DNA of 64,000 bases, taken from assembly GCF_021735925.1 (NCBI RefSeq), contig NZ_WMEA01000007.1, forward strand, positions 88,179 to 152,178, given 5' to 3'. Of the stretch, positions 55,589 through 64,000 are shown one piece after another. Both the position numbers and the translations under genes were made by a program. Position 1 is the stretch's first letter. Each line of letters opens with the position of its first letter. The notes beneath the pieces were generated by a model. It searched no databases. It had not been told where the DNA came from and saw nothing but the letters and a program-made list of their open reading frames with translations. Source of the DNA: Loktanella sp. M215. GTDB taxonomy: Bacteria > Pseudomonadota > Alphaproteobacteria > Rhodobacterales > Rhodobacteraceae.

Positions 55589-56103
55589 GGCGGTTTCGGC
55601 TCCTTTGAATGATCGCGCAGACCAGATCGGCCAATGAACGCTTTTTTTGCGACCTAGTGCATCATGACACATCGCCAAGCCATGGCGATGCGCAAAGCAT
55701 CGTTCCACGCAGGGGATGATGGCAAGAGCAATGGCGCCATGTCAGCCTTCAAGGCTTCATTCATGGTGCGCGCGCCCCTCCGGGCGGCATCGCATTGCCC
55801 TCGACCGCGAGACACCCGGACGCCGCCTGTCTTGGGACGCGTGACTGCAATCGGCCGCTTGGCGCACATGATCCGTTTTGATCGCGGCTGAGCGATTTGC
55901 CACGTGTCGCCGCAGGTCGGGCCCTTGTCTGATCTGGAACCGCATTTGTTTGCCGCACAACGGCATAGCGTCGCACATCCTTGCGCATTCATCGTTCCGC
56001 AACACCTTGGCGGTTGTAGACAAAAAGGCGGTGCGCAGATGAAACTCGAGTGTGTCCTTGCGGGATGTCAGGTCCCGCCCTTCTTCAACGTCTGTGTTCA
56101 GAC
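55589..56103. other. divergent intergenic region
   Basis: About 515 bases between the ABC operon and the forward oxidoreductase operon. It should hold both promoters. A hairpin GCGGGA / TCCCGC lies at 56060-56078 near the forward start. No gene recognised; frames here look like shadows. Confidence 0.5.
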
Positions 56104-57039
56104 ATGACGCGTGTCGCAATCATCGGGGCCGGCATGACGGGACTGGCCTGTGCGCGGCGGCTGATGCTGGGCGGCGTGCAATCCACCCTTTTCGACAAGG
56201 GGCGCGGCATCGGCGGACGCGTGGCCACGCGCCGGGCAGCCGGGCTGCAATTCGACCACGGCGCGCAATACGTGACCGCAAAAGGCACGCGTTTTTCCAC
56301 CGTCATGAACGAATTGCGCGACAGCGGTGATGCGGCCCACTGGGCCGACGGCACGGGGCGGGATCATGTCGTCGGTGCGCCGGGCATGTCGGCCCTTCCC
56401 AAGGCCCTAGCCGCGGGACTGGAAGTTCGGCAAAGCACGCACGTGACCTCGGTGCAAGCCGAGGGGCCGGGCTGGCGGCTGCAATCGGACCAGTCGCAGC
56501 ATGAGGCCACCCATGTGGTCATCACGGTGCCCGCGCCGCAGATGGCCGACCTGCTGGGCGCCGGCCACCCGCTGGTTGAACAGATCGGCGACGTGCGGTT
56601 TTCTCCTTGCCTGACGCTGATGGCTGCGGTGGCGGGGCCCGCCCCCTTCCTCAGCCGGCATGCACCGGACGATCCTTTGGCCTGGATCGCGCAGGACAGC
56701 AGCAAACCCGGCAGGTCGCAACAGGACGCAACCGCCTGGGTCGCGCAGGCGGGGGTCGATTTCAGCACGACCCATCTGGAACATGACAAGCCGCAGATTG
56801 CCGCACTGATGCTGCCGCTGCTGTGTGACAGTCTGGGCGTCATGCCGGATCGTGTGACCCATGCCGTGGCACATCGCTGGCGTTATGCCCGTGTGACCCA
56901 GGCGCTTGGCCAACCTTTTGTCCACGCGCCAGGGACGACACTGTATCTTGGCGGCGACTGGTGCATCGGACCACGGGTCGAGGACGCCTGGACCAGCGGC
57001 ACCGCCATCGCAGAACACGTGCTGGGCACTTTGGCGTGA
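56104..57039 (+). CDS. FAD-dependent amine-oxidase/renalase-like oxidoreductase
   Basis: A 311-residue flavoprotein. The dinucleotide fold is VAIIGAGMTGLACARRLM, followed by TLFDKGRGIGGRVATRR and FDHGAQYVT, the hallmark of the renalase-like NAD(P)/FAD family. A C-terminal FAD contact is TLYLGGDWCIGPRVEDAWTS then GTAIAEH. Renalases oxidise isomeric dihydronicotinamides, but bacterial relatives vary. ATG 56104 is used; the stop overlaps the next gene (ATGA type, 57037-57041), so the three genes form one operon. Confidence 0.85.
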   Translation: MTRVAIIGAGMTGLACARRLMLGGVQSTLFDKGRGIGGRVATRRAAGLQFDHGAQYVTAKGTRFSTVMNELRDSGDAAHWADGTGRDHVVGAPGMSALPKALAAGLEVRQSTHVTSVQAEGPGWRLQSDQSQHEATHVVITVPAPQMADLLGAGHPLVEQIGDVRFSPCLTLMAAVAGPAPFLSRHAPDDPLAWIAQDSSKPGRSQQDATAWVAQAGVDFSTTHLEHDKPQIAALMLPLLCDSLGVMPDRVTHAVAHRWRYARVTQALGQPFVHAPGTTLYLGGDWCIGPRVEDAWTSGTAIAEHVLGTLA

Positions 57040-57857
57040 TGAAGGATCCGCGCATCGGACGGCTGATCGTTCTGGTCGAGGCGGCCCTGCATCCGCCGCC
57101 GGGGGCGCTGCGGATCCTGTTCGCGCTGGGACTGGGCCTGCTGTGCCACGCGATCTTTGCACTTGCCGTCACGGCGATGATCATCGGCATGTTCTTCGGT
57201 CTCAGCGAAACCTTCGGGACCGTGGCCTGGCCTTGGGCCGCATTGACCAATACGGCGCTGATCCTGCAATTTCCCGCAGCCCATTCGTTCCTGCTGACGC
57301 GTCGCGGCGGCGGGTGGCTGGCCCGGTTGATGCCCGGCCCCCACGGCGCCACACTGTCCACGACAACCTACGCGATCATCGCCTCGATCCAGCTTCTGGC
57401 GCTGTTCACACTGTGGACGCCGTCGGGCATCGTCTGGTGGCGGGCCGAGGGGGCGACATTCTGGGTCACGACCTGCGCCTACGCTGCCAGCTATCTTTTG
57501 CTGATGAAGGCCAGTTTCGACGCCGGCGCAGAGGTGCAGTCCGGTGCGCTGGGATGGATGTCGCTGATGGCGCGCAAGCGGCCCGTGTTTCCCGACATGC
57601 CGACACACGGTCTGTTCCGCGTGATCCGTCAACCGATCTACGCGGCCTTCATTCTGACGCTTTGGACCGTGCCGGTCTGGACGCCTGACCAGCTTGTGCT
57701 GGCGGTGACCTTGACCACCTATTGCCTGCTGGCCCCGCGCTTGAAGGAACGGCGCTTTGCGGCCCGCTACGGCGCGGATTTTGATCGGTATCGCGCGCGT
57801 GTGCCCTACGTCGTACCACGCCTGATCAAAGCAGAGGACGATCCGCATGCGCAATGA
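57039..57857 (+). CDS. membrane methyltransferase, isoprenylcysteine-MTase/MddA-like
   Basis: A 272-residue protein with five or so membrane helices and the C-terminal SAM-binding pattern LFRVIRQPIYAAFILTLWTV with CLLAPRLKERRFAARYG. This fits the isoprenylcysteine methyltransferase/phosphatidylethanolamine N-methyltransferase group, which includes the methanethiol methylase MddA (dimethyl sulfide production). Substrate specificity cannot be assigned. It overlaps its neighbours at both ends. Confidence 0.75.
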   Translation: MKDPRIGRLIVLVEAALHPPPGALRILFALGLGLLCHAIFALAVTAMIIGMFFGLSETFGTVAWPWAALTNTALILQFPAAHSFLLTRRGGGWLARLMPGPHGATLSTTTYAIIASIQLLALFTLWTPSGIVWWRAEGATFWVTTCAYAASYLLLMKASFDAGAEVQSGALGWMSLMARKRPVFPDMPTHGLFRVIRQPIYAAFILTLWTVPVWTPDQLVLAVTLTTYCLLAPRLKERRFAARYGADFDRYRARVPYVVPRLIKAEDDPHAQ

Positions 57858-58554
57858 CCTGACGATCTATGACGAGGTCAGCGACCGCTGGTGGTCCGAC
57901 GATCTGCGGTGGGTGAGGACCCTGAAAAATCTGGTGCCCGGTCGGATGACCTGGTTCGACCGTCACACCGACTGGCAGGGCAAGGCTGTTCTTGATCTGG
58001 GCTGTGCGGGCGGCTTCATGGCCGAGGCCCTTGCCCGTCGCGGCGCGGATGTCACCGGGATCGACCCGGCCACACAGGCCATCGCCGCCGCACGCCACCA
58101 CGCAGCCGCTGAAAACCTGCAGATCGCGTATGACGTCGGTGTCGGCGAGGATATGCCCTACGCCAACGCCCGTTTTGACACCGTCGTCTGCGTCGATGTT
58201 CTGGAACATGTGGCCGACGTGGCCCACGTGCTGGCAGAGGTGTCCCGCGTGCTGCGTCCCGGCGGGCTGTTCCTGTTCGACACCATCAATCGCAACCCGA
58301 TCGCCCGTTTTGCCGCGATCACGATCGCAGAGGACGTCCTCCGCCTGCTGCCGCGTGGCACGCATGATCCCGCCAAGTTCATCAAACCCCGCGAGCTGCG
58401 TGCCGCCCTGCGGCAGGCCGGTCTGACACCCGGCACGTTCACGGGACTTGGGCCGCGCGGCGTGGATCGCAGGATGGATCTGACCTTTGGTCCGCTGCCG
58501 TTCACGGCGGTCCAGTTCATGGGTCTTGCCCGCAAACAAGGGGCCACGACATGA
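57847..58554 (+). CDS. UbiG-like SAM-dependent methyltransferase
   Basis: A 235-residue class I methyltransferase: motif I VLDLGCAGGFMAEALARRGA near residue 49, VTGIDPATQAIAAAR, motif II DTVVCVDVLEHVADV and the C-terminal FIKPRELRAALRQAGL. It resembles UbiG (ubiquinone O-methylation), but most genomes have ubiG elsewhere, so this may be a paralogue. It overlaps the membrane methyltransferase by 11 bases, which implies shared function with a lipid or quinone substrate. Confidence 0.82.
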   Translation: MRNDLTIYDEVSDRWWSDDLRWVRTLKNLVPGRMTWFDRHTDWQGKAVLDLGCAGGFMAEALARRGADVTGIDPATQAIAAARHHAAAENLQIAYDVGVGEDMPYANARFDTVVCVDVLEHVADVAHVLAEVSRVLRPGGLFLFDTINRNPIARFAAITIAEDVLRLLPRGTHDPAKFIKPRELRAALRQAGLTPGTFTGLGPRGVDRRMDLTFGPLPFTAVQFMGLARKQGATT

Positions 58555-58604
58555 CGGGCCCTGCCCTCTGACGACCGCACGGTCGGCCGCCGTCACGGTG
58601 CGTT

Positions 58605-59774
58605 TCATTCAGACGCGCGTGCGACCGGAGCTGACAGCACCGTCGCCTGCAGCCACGGCACGATCAGGGGGGCAAGGACGGCGCGGTTCTCGTGCCAGAT
58701 GTCGGCGGACCCGTCGCGGAACCCGAAATGATGCAACCCGACCAGCTGCCCTGCGGCGTTGAACACCGGCGCCCCCGACGACCCTTCCGCCGTGTCGCAG
58801 GTATGGGTGAAATCGGACGCCGCCGCGCGGCCATCCACGGGCGACGCGGCCGCGCCACAGTCAATGAAAGAGACCTGTTTGGGATGCGGGCCGGGGTGTT
58901 GGACGATGAAGAGAGGTCCGTGCAGCGCCTCCGCGCCCGGGTCCATGTCGGGCAGGCTGATCGGCGCGTAATCTGCGCCGGGCGATCCGGTCAGGCGCAG
59001 GGCCGTCACATCCAGTGCGAAATCGGACCACGCCGGATCAAAGCCCGCACAGCCGATCTGTGGCCCCATGTTCAACCGGCCAGCCGCGTCGTATTCATAG
59101 CCGAAGATCGCCCGCATGGACGCACATGCCGCGTCGCTGGCAATGCAATGCTGGTTCGTCAGCAGCAGATCGGACCGGATCAGAACGCCTGTGCAGGCCC
59201 GCGACGCTCCGCCGTCGATAAACGACAGCCACGCCACCGCCTGCGCCACGCCCGCCACAGCGGGCGGGACGGCGGGATCGTGCACCGGCATGATATCGTT
59301 CGCGCCCCATGCGGAAAAGAGCTCGCCGCCCTTCGCCTCGACCGCGATGCTGTCTAGGACAAGAACAGCCTTTGCAGGGGGATCGGGCGCAAGCAGCAGC
59401 AGCGTGGCGCGACCGAGCGGAAAAAGGTCGGTCCAGAGCCCCTCCGGGTCGATATGGTCCAGATGCACCTCTGACGCCGGACCAAGTGCGGGCAGGATGC
59501 GCAGGATCGCTTCGGGTCCGAAATCACCTTCGACGCGGATCAGAAGACGGATGTAATCGGCCCCCGCCACGGCAATCGAATCCGTCCACAGCACGGGCGG
59601 CGCGCCGAACTGGGCCGCACCGATGCGAATATCCAGACGATCGATGCGACCGTCCACCGATGCCTCCAGCACGGGGGCTGGTGCCGGGGTCACAGGCGTG
59701 TCGTCCTGCGCCAGCCCCGGCCCTGCCATCAGCATCGCGCAGGCCAGCGGAAAACCTCGCCCGACCGCGATCAT
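58605..59774 (-). CDS. secreted trypsin-like serine protease (S1 family)
   Basis: A 389-residue protein with a signal peptide (FPLACAMLMAGPGLAQ). An N-terminal beta domain (about 30-170) precedes the protease domain: LLLTNQHCIAS (His), SDFALDVTALRL (Asp) and CDTAEGSSGAPVFN (Ser). The extra domain may bind substrate or a partner. The start overlaps the stop of the subtilase gene (ATGA), so it is last in a protease operon read leftwards. Confidence 0.88.
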   Translation of the reverse strand: MIAVGRGFPLACAMLMAGPGLAQDDTPVTPAPAPVLEASVDGRIDRLDIRIGAAQFGAPPVLWTDSIAVAGADYIRLLIRVEGDFGPEAILRILPALGPASEVHLDHIDPEGLWTDLFPLGRATLLLLAPDPPAKAVLVLDSIAVEAKGGELFSAWGANDIMPVHDPAVPPAVAGVAQAVAWLSFIDGGASRACTGVLIRSDLLLTNQHCIASDAACASMRAIFGYEYDAAGRLNMGPQIGCAGFDPAWSDFALDVTALRLTGSPGADYAPISLPDMDPGAEALHGPLFIVQHPGPHPKQVSFIDCGAAASPVDGRAAASDFTHTCDTAEGSSGAPVFNAAGQLVGLHHFGFRDGSADIWHENRAVLAPLIVPWLQATVLSAPVARASE

Positions 59775-61984
59775 GGCCCATCGCCGGCGGACAGGGAATC
59801 GACCATCTGCGACGTGTAATCACGAATGTCGCCGAAGGGAAAATCGACAATGCTGCCATCCGTCAACTGAACCCGCACGACCGGCGAGAGCGTCGTCAGA
59901 ACGCAGCTGGGAAACTGGCGCAGCGGCGCGAAGCGGTCTCCGCGGTCCTCGGCCTCGTGCTTGAAGATAAGGTAGCGGCCGTTGTCCTGCACCGTCAGCC
60001 GCCGCAGGTTCCACCAGCTTTGCAGCGCCTCGCCGGTGTCGCTGGTCCGGCATTCGAACCAGTCGGGCGCCGCGATGACCTGCCCGGCCACTTGCCTGCC
60101 GTCGCGCAGAATGAAACGGTCGTTGGTCACGTCCACTGCGCGGCTGACGTTCAGCCGACCCGACGCCATGCGCCCGTCGAGTTCGGGGAAAAAATCGGCC
60201 GTATAGATCAACCGGTCCTTGACCATCTTGGGCGCGATCTGGGCGCCGTCCAGCTCTCGCGCGAAATGCCATTCGGCCGCGGCAAACACGAGCGATGCGG
60301 CCGCAGCCACCTGAGGGGCCGCAGAGGATGTGCCGGAATGATGCGCGTAGCGATTGCCCGACACGGTCGAAAGCACGTTTTCAGCCACCGCACCGATCGC
60401 GAAACGCGGGCTCCAGTTCGTGCCCTGCGTCAGCGTCTCCCACAGTTCTGGGGTGTCCTCGGACGCGTCAAGCCCGACCACGGTCATGACATTGTCCATG
60501 TCGACATAGCAGGCGGGCAGCAGGTTGCAGTTGATCTTGAGGTCGCGCGCGTCGTTGCCTGCGGCAATGACAAACAGCGATCTAGGCTCGTAGGCGGCGA
60601 TCAGCGACTTGAACAGCGCGTCAGAACCCTCGGTCGGTTGCAGAAAACCGATACTCATGTTCACGACCCGCACGTCCGGTGGGATCGTGATCAGGGTCTG
60701 GGTCAGCGCGGGGATCTGCTGTGTGACGTCAAGCGTGCGGTCGAACGGCAGCAGGTAAAGACGCGCCGCCGGGTTCAGGCCGATCGGTCCGAACGCGCTG
60801 CGCTGCCCCGCGATCAGGCCCGCGACATGCACGCCATGGTCGCCGTTCGCCACGGCCGTCTCGTCGATTTGGGCGCAATCGGCCGCCGTCGCCGCCGGCA
60901 GAGCCCGGTCAGGCGCCACAAAGACAGGCGGCCAGTCGCAATGTCCCGCCTCGACCCGGTAGTCGATGACCGCCACGCCGACCGGACGCCGCAGCGCTGC
61001 GGGCATGTCTTCCAGTGTCGCAAGGGGATGGTTGATCGCACGCAGCAAGGCGTCAGTCGTCGGCCTTTGCCGCAGGGGCGTCATATCGCCGGGCGCGGCA
61101 CCGGCCAGGACAGTCTCTGCGTGTCCGTCCTGACTGAACACCCGACCGATTGGCGCTAGGTTCCGGTTCAGCCGGTCCAGTGCCAGATCGGACGGCGACG
61201 TGCCTGCGAGGATATCCCGCCAAGCGGGGGTCTGCAGGTCGGTGCCCCGGGCTGCGAGGGGGAGGCTCTGTCCTGCAGCCCCGGACCCTGTGCCGGGCGG
61301 CATGGCCGCGGCCAGACGCGATCCGGCATCGACGGCCAGCTGGACCCGTGTTGCAAGTTGCGGCACCGGCAGCGCCGCGACCCCGGTGGATTTCGTCCGT
61401 CCAACGATGCGGGGATTGAACCGCGTGACCAGATCCGCGCAGGTCATACCCCATGCGGTGCAGTCCACATCAGGTCCGGGCGTGTAGGATTGGGCGGTCC
61501 ATCCGTCGGGCACCGGCACCTGGGCAAGCGTGGTCCGTGTCTCAAAGGTATAACTTGGGATCGTGACGCCGTCCTGCGGGCCTGCCGTCCAGACGCCGTA
61601 GGATGCGGCAAAGCCGCCAACGTGGCCACCGGAATTCGACAACAGCGCGTCGCCGACAGGGACACGCGCCCGACTGCAGACATCCGCATTCAGATCGCAA
61701 AGCATCGCATCCAGAACCAGCGGAAAGTGATCGCCCGTAAAGACGCCTGCGCGGCGCATGGCCGCCTCGACCGTGCCGCCGGACCCCAGCGGGACATCCT
61801 GCACAGTCAGATTGCCGGTGTTGAAAAGCGAGACATAGAGCGTCGCCAGTTCCTCAGCGACCTCGAACGGCGTACTGCCCGTGGTGGTCCAGTCCATCGT
61901 GATCGTCCCCGTGGCCTGTGCCGCGATGGGTCCGGTGGCAAGACACAGGATCAGCGCGACGGGTGCGACATGCGATCGGGTCAT
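59771..61984 (-). CDS. secreted subtilisin-like protease (S8 family)
   Basis: A 737-residue exported protease. ATG 61984 (MTRSHVAPVALILCLATG) is chosen because GAGGAGGAAG lies just upstream; ATG 62005 would overlap the previous stop. The N-terminal 300 residues include a conserved-repeat-like beta domain (TLYVSLFNTGNLTVQDVPLG). The catalytic triad is VAVIDYRVEAG (Asp), GDHGVHVAGLIAG (His) and HHSGTSSAAPQVAAAA (Ser), with the oxyanion Asn in VIAAGNDARD. A C-terminal beta region follows. Co-translation with the S1 protease suggests joint export or processing. Confidence 0.9.
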   Translation of the reverse strand: MTRSHVAPVALILCLATGPIAAQATGTITMDWTTTGSTPFEVAEELATLYVSLFNTGNLTVQDVPLGSGGTVEAAMRRAGVFTGDHFPLVLDAMLCDLNADVCSRARVPVGDALLSNSGGHVGGFAASYGVWTAGPQDGVTIPSYTFETRTTLAQVPVPDGWTAQSYTPGPDVDCTAWGMTCADLVTRFNPRIVGRTKSTGVAALPVPQLATRVQLAVDAGSRLAAAMPPGTGSGAAGQSLPLAARGTDLQTPAWRDILAGTSPSDLALDRLNRNLAPIGRVFSQDGHAETVLAGAAPGDMTPLRQRPTTDALLRAINHPLATLEDMPAALRRPVGVAVIDYRVEAGHCDWPPVFVAPDRALPAATAADCAQIDETAVANGDHGVHVAGLIAGQRSAFGPIGLNPAARLYLLPFDRTLDVTQQIPALTQTLITIPPDVRVVNMSIGFLQPTEGSDALFKSLIAAYEPRSLFVIAAGNDARDLKINCNLLPACYVDMDNVMTVVGLDASEDTPELWETLTQGTNWSPRFAIGAVAENVLSTVSGNRYAHHSGTSSAAPQVAAAASLVFAAAEWHFARELDGAQIAPKMVKDRLIYTADFFPELDGRMASGRLNVSRAVDVTNDRFILRDGRQVAGQVIAAPDWFECRTSDTGEALQSWWNLRRLTVQDNGRYLIFKHEAEDRGDRFAPLRQFPSCVLTTLSPVVRVQLTDGSIVDFPFGDIRDYTSQMVDSLSAGDGP

Positions 61985-62001
61985 GTGTCTTCCTCCTCGC
62001 C

Positions 62002-63240
62002 TCATGGCGCCGGTCGTGGGGTGTGGGTCACGCTGATGTCAAAGCTGCCACCGGCGTAACCGTGGACGGCGACCTGAACGAATTGCGCGTCCTCCGGCAC
62101 ATCAAAGGTGCAGCTTTCGGTCGGACCGGATTCGAACGGGCGGCAATCGTAGTTCGACAGCAAGGCCGGCCCGTCCACCTTGACATACAGATCCGGGTCC
62201 CCGGCCCCCGTCATGGTGGCCAGAAACGGCGTGCCCGCCGCGACCGCAAAATTGCCGATCAGGACCATGTCGCGGTCCGCCAGATCCTGCGGGCCAAAGC
62301 GGTCCGTCTGCGGCCGTGGCCCGCCGGGCGGGGCACAGATCGCGGGGTCGATGACAAAGCCCTCTGCCGGGCCGTAAAGACAGGCGATACCAGAGCGGTC
62401 GGCGGCGGTCAGCGACAATGACCAGTCGCCCCGCCCGTTGCACTGCGGGTAATGCATGACCGAAAAGGCGTCATAATCGCTGACCCCGCGCCACGCGCCG
62501 TCCTCAAAGCAGGTTCCGGCCTCTGGCCGGGTGTGTTCATGGCGACCGCCCAGCACGTGACCAAGTTCATGGCGCAGCACGCCGACAAGCGTCAGGTTGC
62601 CCGTCAGCGCAAAGGCGGAGGGGTCAATTGCCAGACTGCGCGCAGACCGCGGTTCGTTCGGCAGAAACGCCACCGCGAGGAACTGGCCACCGGTGTTCAC
62701 CGGGCGCACATCGAACAGCACACGCGGATTGGTCGGCGCACACAGGCGATCCTCTGCCGCGACATGGACAAAGGTGATGTCGGCGGCCTGCTGCCACGCC
62801 GCCGCGGCCTCGGTCATCGCAGCGATCACCGGGGCCTGCCGGGCACCAAAGGCGTCTGACACGCAATAGGTCAGCGCATGCCGCTCTGCCCCCCAGATCT
62901 GGTCGAGGCCACCGACGACCGCGACTGCAAATTCCGGTGCCGCGTCGTCCATGGCAGCGGTAGCGGGTGGGCGGCGGATCGCGCTGTCCCAGAACTCTCG
63001 CAACAACTTGTCGTTGCGGATCGGTGTATCGCCGCTGACATAATATTTGCCGGTTTCGGGCAAAAAGGTCGTGGCATCCCGGAACGTGTCGAAATCCATC
63101 TGTCCGGCCTGCGCGCGCGCGGCGTCGGCAAGCGCGGTCAGCAAGTCCTCAGGTTCAACACCCTGGGCCCGCGGCGGATCTGGCACCACCGCACCAAGGC
63201 CCGCAAGCAGGAACAGCAGCATGATGGTCCGGCGTCGCAT
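62002..63240 (-). CDS. secreted astacin-like zinc metalloprotease with PPC domain
   Basis: A 412-residue protein with signal peptide TIMLLFLLAGLGAVVP. The metzincin motif is HELGHVLGGRHEHTRPEA (HExxHxxGxxHE, as in astacins) near residue 226, with the Met-turn SVMHYPQC. A C-terminal PPC-like beta domain (MTGAGDPDLYVKVDG to the end) usually aids secretion and is often removed. It lies 17 bases before the subtilase and 37 bases after the cytochrome gene, all minus strand. Confidence 0.88.
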   Translation of the reverse strand: MRRRTIMLLFLLAGLGAVVPDPPRAQGVEPEDLLTALADAARAQAGQMDFDTFRDATTFLPETGKYYVSGDTPIRNDKLLREFWDSAIRRPPATAAMDDAAPEFAVAVVGGLDQIWGAERHALTYCVSDAFGARQAPVIAAMTEAAAAWQQAADITFVHVAAEDRLCAPTNPRVLFDVRPVNTGGQFLAVAFLPNEPRSARSLAIDPSAFALTGNLTLVGVLRHELGHVLGGRHEHTRPEAGTCFEDGAWRGVSDYDAFSVMHYPQCNGRGDWSLSLTAADRSGIACLYGPAEGFVIDPAICAPPGGPRPQTDRFGPQDLADRDMVLIGNFAVAAGTPFLATMTGAGDPDLYVKVDGPALLSNYDCRPFESGPTESCTFDVPEDAQFVQVAVHGYAGGSFDISVTHTPRPAP

Positions 63241-63277
63241 CGTGTCGTCTCTCCTTTCCTGCTCTCGGGGCGGTGCG

Positions 63278-64000
63278 TCAAAGTCCCTTTAGGTATTCGA
63301 CAAGCGCCATGCGGTCGGCCTCGCTGAAATCGGCATTGCCGTAGTCGTGTCGGGCATTGGAATTGCCCGGGATCGACAGCCCGTCCGCGTCGCGCACGTC
63401 AAAGATCCAGGGCGTCCGCGCCGGATCGGTGACGAAACCCACCCGCACCGGGTCGAAGTCGCGCGATCCGACGCCAAAGCGTTCCGGCCTGACCTGTCCC
63501 GCGATATCGGGCAGGGCCTGCCCTTGCGGGACGGTGTTGCGCAGCCGGGCCGGCAACAGCAGATCGTAAAGCGTCGGTACAGAGCCGTTGTGCAGGAAAG
63601 GGGCCGTGGCCCAGATGCCGTTCAGGGGGCGCGCCTTGTAGGCCAGCAAGGCGGCATCGTTCGTCAGACAGGTCCGCGCCTGCGCGCGCTTCGCCGCGTC
63701 CGCCACCTCTGGCAAATAGTCGAGGGGTTGCGACAGCCCCACGAGCGCCGTGCCGCCAGCCGGTGGTGCGGTATCGCGAAACAGCGATGGGATCAGCTCG
63801 TCCAGCTTGCCCAGCACGGCGCCCACAGCGGCATTCACCAGCATCTTGTGCACCACGTCATGCGCTGCAATCCTCTCGCCGGCCACGCCAAAGGTGCGCT
63901 GTCTGGCCATGTTGCCGGCATCCGCCGTGCGCAGGAAGGTGTTGCACGCCAGAAAGACATCGGTGCCCGCCTCGTTCAGCGGCACCATGATCGCACCCGC
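63278..64000 (-). CDS. di-haem cytochrome c peroxidase-like protein (RoxA-like), C-terminal part
   Basis: The gene continues past the window edge; 240 residues are visible. The segment YKARPLNGIWATAPFLHNGS, then VPTLYDLLLPA and FGVGSRDFDPVRVGFVTD is typical of large di-haem peroxidase-family proteins such as RoxA (rubber oxygenase). The haem CxxCH sites are expected upstream, beyond the window. The ATG at 63988 is probably internal. The protease genes follow closely, suggesting one transcript. Confidence 0.75.
   Translation of the reverse strand, partial: AGAIMVPLNEAGTDVFLACNTFLRTADAGNMARQRTFGVAGERIAAHDVVHKMLVNAAVGAVLGKLDELIPSLFRDTAPPAGGTALVGLSQPLDYLPEVADAAKRAQARTCLTNDAALLAYKARPLNGIWATAPFLHNGSVPTLYDLLLPARLRNTVPQGQALPDIAGQVRPERFGVGSRDFDPVRVGFVTDPARTPWIFDVRDADGLSIPGNSNARHDYGNADFSEADRMALVEYLKGL

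Overview
The window reads as a moderately GC-rich chromosome of an alphaproteobacterium, most likely Rhodobacterales (Roseobacter-like). This rests on a DUF1127 small protein, an AerR/PpaA-like cobalamin protein, HisKA_2 histidine kinase and Crp/Fnr types, a Yeh-type ABC operon, and IS families common in that group. I cannot name a species. I see no rRNA, tRNA or CRISPR array.

Layout. (1) 0-5 kb: a catabolic run (zinc-free quinone reductase, SDR, maleylacetate reductase) mixed with decayed fragments of a 3-keto-acid cleavage enzyme (BKACE) and of malic enzyme, then two small proteins. (2) 5.3-11.4 kb: a single-domain response regulator, a HisKA_2 kinase and a Crp/Fnr regulator that is cut in its HTH by a complete IS66 element (8038-11186, exact 8-bp target duplication). 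(3) 11.7-16.5 kb: esterase, DUF2254 membrane protein, a fatty acid desaturase remnant next to a complete but damaged IS3 (14512-15849), and an IS6 remnant. (4) 16.9-34.2 kb, minus strand: a giant repeat surface protein (about 32 DUF11/DUF7507-type repeats, now split into two frames by a small deletion near 29072), directly followed by a 1136-residue outer-membrane barrel protein. (5) 34.6-38.6 kb: nested insertion sequences (IS5, IS3, IS110, IS3, IS21, IS256). (6) 38.8-42.7 kb: AI-2E-family transporter, cobalamin-binding regulator, frameshifted SCO1/SenC, EamA transporter. (7) 42.8-48.1 kb: gene graveyard of IS3 pieces, an IS110-end relic, an intact IS3 (43160-44432), and broken ACR3 arsenite pump, aldehyde dehydrogenase, Baeyer-Villiger monooxygenase and LysR genes. 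(8) 48.3-51.5 kb: divergent oxyR-katG peroxide defence. (9) 51.8-55.6 kb: four-gene osmoprotectant (YehZYXW-type) ABC operon. (10) 56.1-58.6 kb: overlapping trio of FAD oxidoreductase, membrane methyltransferase and UbiG-like methyltransferase. (11) 58.6-64 kb: secreted serine protease, subtilase and astacin-like metalloprotease in a tight operon, preceded by a di-haem cytochrome c peroxidase-like gene that runs off the window.

Most notable signals. First, a roughly 36-nt palindromic insertion occurs in two unrelated IS3 transposase genes with near-identical sequence (15324-15363 and 37187-37227), which suggests a miniature mobile palindrome; a different 60-nt hairpin insertion sits in the first of these genes. 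Second, an IS110-family element is inserted exactly between the codons of the catalytic SDN/GTE motif of an IS3 transposase. A second, diverged IS110-type end sits at the same codon position in another IS3 copy (43082), which points to guide-directed targeting of transposase genes. Third, the repeat-protein/barrel pair and the protease operon are candidate uncharacterised surface systems.
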